Shown: positions 62,814 to 64,000 of the stretch, piece by piece
How the letters are laid out: each line of letters begins with the position of its first letter
Numbering within the stretch: position 1 is the first letter of the stretch
DNA from: Arenibacter algicola
Lineage (GTDB): Bacteria > Bacteroidota > Bacteroidia > Flavobacteriales > Flavobacteriaceae
NCBI RefSeq assembly: GCF_018860365.1
Contig: NZ_JAHKPO010000014.1
Location: 558,001-622,000 of the forward strand
Reading direction: 5' to 3'
Length of the DNA stretch: 64,000 nucleotides
The notes under the pieces: model-generated
What the model saw: the letters and a program-made list of their open reading frames with translations, nothing else
The model's database searches: none
Told to the model about the DNA's origin: nothing
Made by a program: the position numbers and the translations under genes

Positions 62814-64000
62814 CTATAAATGCCATGACTCTGGCCAAACCCAAATTAATATCAATCCCACCACAATCGAAATCCCAAATGAAAGAGCTATATATTTTGT
62901 TAGCCGTGCACTTCCAAGAACAGCTGCCATAATTCCCTTAAACAATAAATTGGAAAGTGTGGCAATTAAAATTAGTCTCCACCCTTTAGTCGTAGTCAAA
63001 CCATCATTTTTCATTAATTGGGAAAGTGACAAAGTAATTGCATCGACATCGGTGAGTCCACTAATTATTGCAACAGCGTAAAGTGCTTGTTCACCAAACT
63101 CTTTATTCGTAAAAGCCACCGCCATTAAAATTAAGCCGTAAAGTAAGCCAAAGATTAAAGCGCTTTTAAATTGTGCAGGATTTTTTGGTTCTGGCATCTC
63201 TTCCTGTTCCCCATTTTTTTTAATCCAATAAAAAAGTAGTCCACAAAGACAGCCCATGATGATAAATTGTACTACAAGGGGAAGTATTATGCGATGTAAT
63301 TTATCCGGAATAATTAACCCTGCCTCAATAAGTACTCTAACCAAAGCAATGGCGGAAGCTGTCGTAATTACAAAGGCGGCCATAATATCAATATTCTTCG
63401 AGTCCTTCGTTTTTCTTGCATAACTTACCGTAGTTGCCGTACTGCTTATTAACCCACCTAAAATTCCATTCGATATGGTACCAGTACTTTTCCCAACAAA
63501 TTTGTAAATAAAATATCCCACTACACTTAGTCCTACAATTAATACTACCATCAACCATATGTTATACGGATTCAACACATCCAATGGTCCATATGTTTGG
63601 TTGGGTAAAATCGGAAGTACAATTAAGGAAATTCCAGCAAAGGTCATAATAGCATTTAGGTCTTTGTCCTTTAACTTGTCGATAAAATCATGTAATCGTT
63701 GCTTTGCGTACAACAAGATGGACATGGCACCACCGACAATTACCCCTAAGACCCTATCACCCATTACTAGATATCCACTAATGGCAAACATCAATAATGC
63801 CGCCACTTCAGTAGTCTGACCTACGTCATTGTTCCCCTCTTTCCTATTAATATTGTTGGCTGTCACCATTAAGGCAGCAATGGCTATACCGAAAACCGGT
63901 AAAATATATGGATTGTTATAATCACGGGATAATAGTCCGCTTACCGCACCCAAAATTGAGATTAAGGTGAATGTACGTACACCGGCCATTTTGGTATCGG
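62814..64000 (-). CDS. MgtC/DUF4010 membrane protein, 5' end outside window
   Basis: The start shown at 63989 (MAGVRTFTLISILGAVSGLL) is internal: the frame continues to the window edge as DTKMAGVRTF, and MgtC-type proteins have an earlier LIGLERE segment. The long C-terminal part with about ten helices (ISGLTDVDAITLSLSQLMKN) is DUF4010. Membrane protein linked to Mg2+ or other transport. Convergent with the flavoprotein gene. Confidence 0.88.
   Translation of the reverse strand, partial: DTKMAGVRTFTLISILGAVSGLLSRDYNNPYILPVFGIAIAALMVTANNINRKEGNNDVGQTTEVAALLMFAISGYLVMGDRVLGVIVGGAMSILLYAKQRLHDFIDKLKDKDLNAIMTFAGISLIVLPILPNQTYGPLDVLNPYNIWLMVVLIVGLSVVGYFIYKFVGKSTGTISNGILGGLISSTATTVSYARKTKDSKNIDIMAAFVITTASAIALVRVLIEAGLIIPDKLHRIILPLVVQFIIMGCLCGLLFYWIKKNGEQEEMPEPKNPAQFKSALIFGLLYGLILMAVAFTNKEFGEQALYAVAIISGLTDVDAITLSLSQLMKNDGLTTTKGWRLILIATLSNLLFKGIMAAVLGSARLTKYIALSFGISIVVGLILIWVWPESWHL

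Noticed and set aside
1-64000. CRISPR array or known anti-phage system
   Set aside because: No regularly spaced short repeats and no Cas, restriction-modification, CBASS, Gabija or similar protein signatures were seen.

Overview
The window looks like chromosomal DNA of a marine-type Flavobacteriaceae bacterium (phylum Bacteroidota). The evidence is AT-rich intergenic DNA, TAnnTTTG-like -7 boxes, a CTnDOT-style set of Tra proteins, a BfmA/MobB-type mobilisation pair, ECF sigma factor next to an anti-sigma/beta-barrel fusion, a small DUF6747-like membrane protein and many Bacteroidota-style lipoproteins. No species name, tRNA, rRNA, CRISPR array or intact transposase can be supported.

Left arm (1-11.2 kb): a visibly AT-richer, rearranged accessory patch. 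A RidA + SRPBCC gene pair occurs twice in direct orientation (about 437-1276 and 8757-9589). The left SRPBCC copy is killed by one in-frame TGA, and a third SRPBCC fragment sits at 6997-7213. Between them lie an AraC regulator divergent from a fosmidomycin-resistance-like MFS exporter, and a methyltransferase-acetyltransferase-NAD(P)-binding operon. A secreted glycolipid-binding-like fusion protein follows. The right copy belongs to an operon AraC / RibD-C (DHFR-like) / RidA / SRPBCC, with a decayed second RibD-C fragment just upstream (11.0-11.17 kb).

Middle chromosome-like part (11.2-42.6 kb): an amidohydrolase-PD40 lipoprotein, an S41 protease, DUF4386 protein and Crp/Fnr regulator; an esterase; a reverse-strand cluster (cupin, DinB, SDR, ketopantoate-reductase-like) divergent from a MocR regulator, followed by a hotdog thioesterase and a YfiT-like DinB protein; a PAS histidine kinase and a lone receiver; a Crp/Fnr, NDH-2 and lipid-anchored DJ-1 operon; a LytTR response regulator; assimilatory sulfite reductase (cysJ, cysI) behind a 1-Cys peroxiredoxin and a LysR regulator; small membrane and META proteins; an ECF sigma/anti-sigma-barrel pair; and an FN3 lipoprotein.

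Conjugative module (about 42.9-57.7 kb): an HTH protein, a replication/regulation-like protein, a DnaC-like ATPase, an oppositely oriented N-acetylmuramoyl-L-alanine amidase, then tra genes equivalent to TraE-F-G-I-J-K-M-N, SSB, RadC-like protein, mobilisation protein, relaxase and coupling protein. This is a compact, almost complete type IV secretion and mobilisation set, but no integrase, excisionase partner or transposase is visible within it. Several dyad-symmetric or structured non-coding segments lie in its control regions.

Right arm (57.8-64 kb): the C-terminal half of a sodium:solute symporter (truncated), a diacylglycerol-kinase-like protein, SurE, a DCC-family thioredoxin-like protein, a gene-free 0.85 kb stretch with a possible structured RNA, a Cys-rich copper-binding-like protein with a pyridoxamine-oxidase-like flavoprotein, and an MgtC/DUF4010 membrane protein cut by the window edge.
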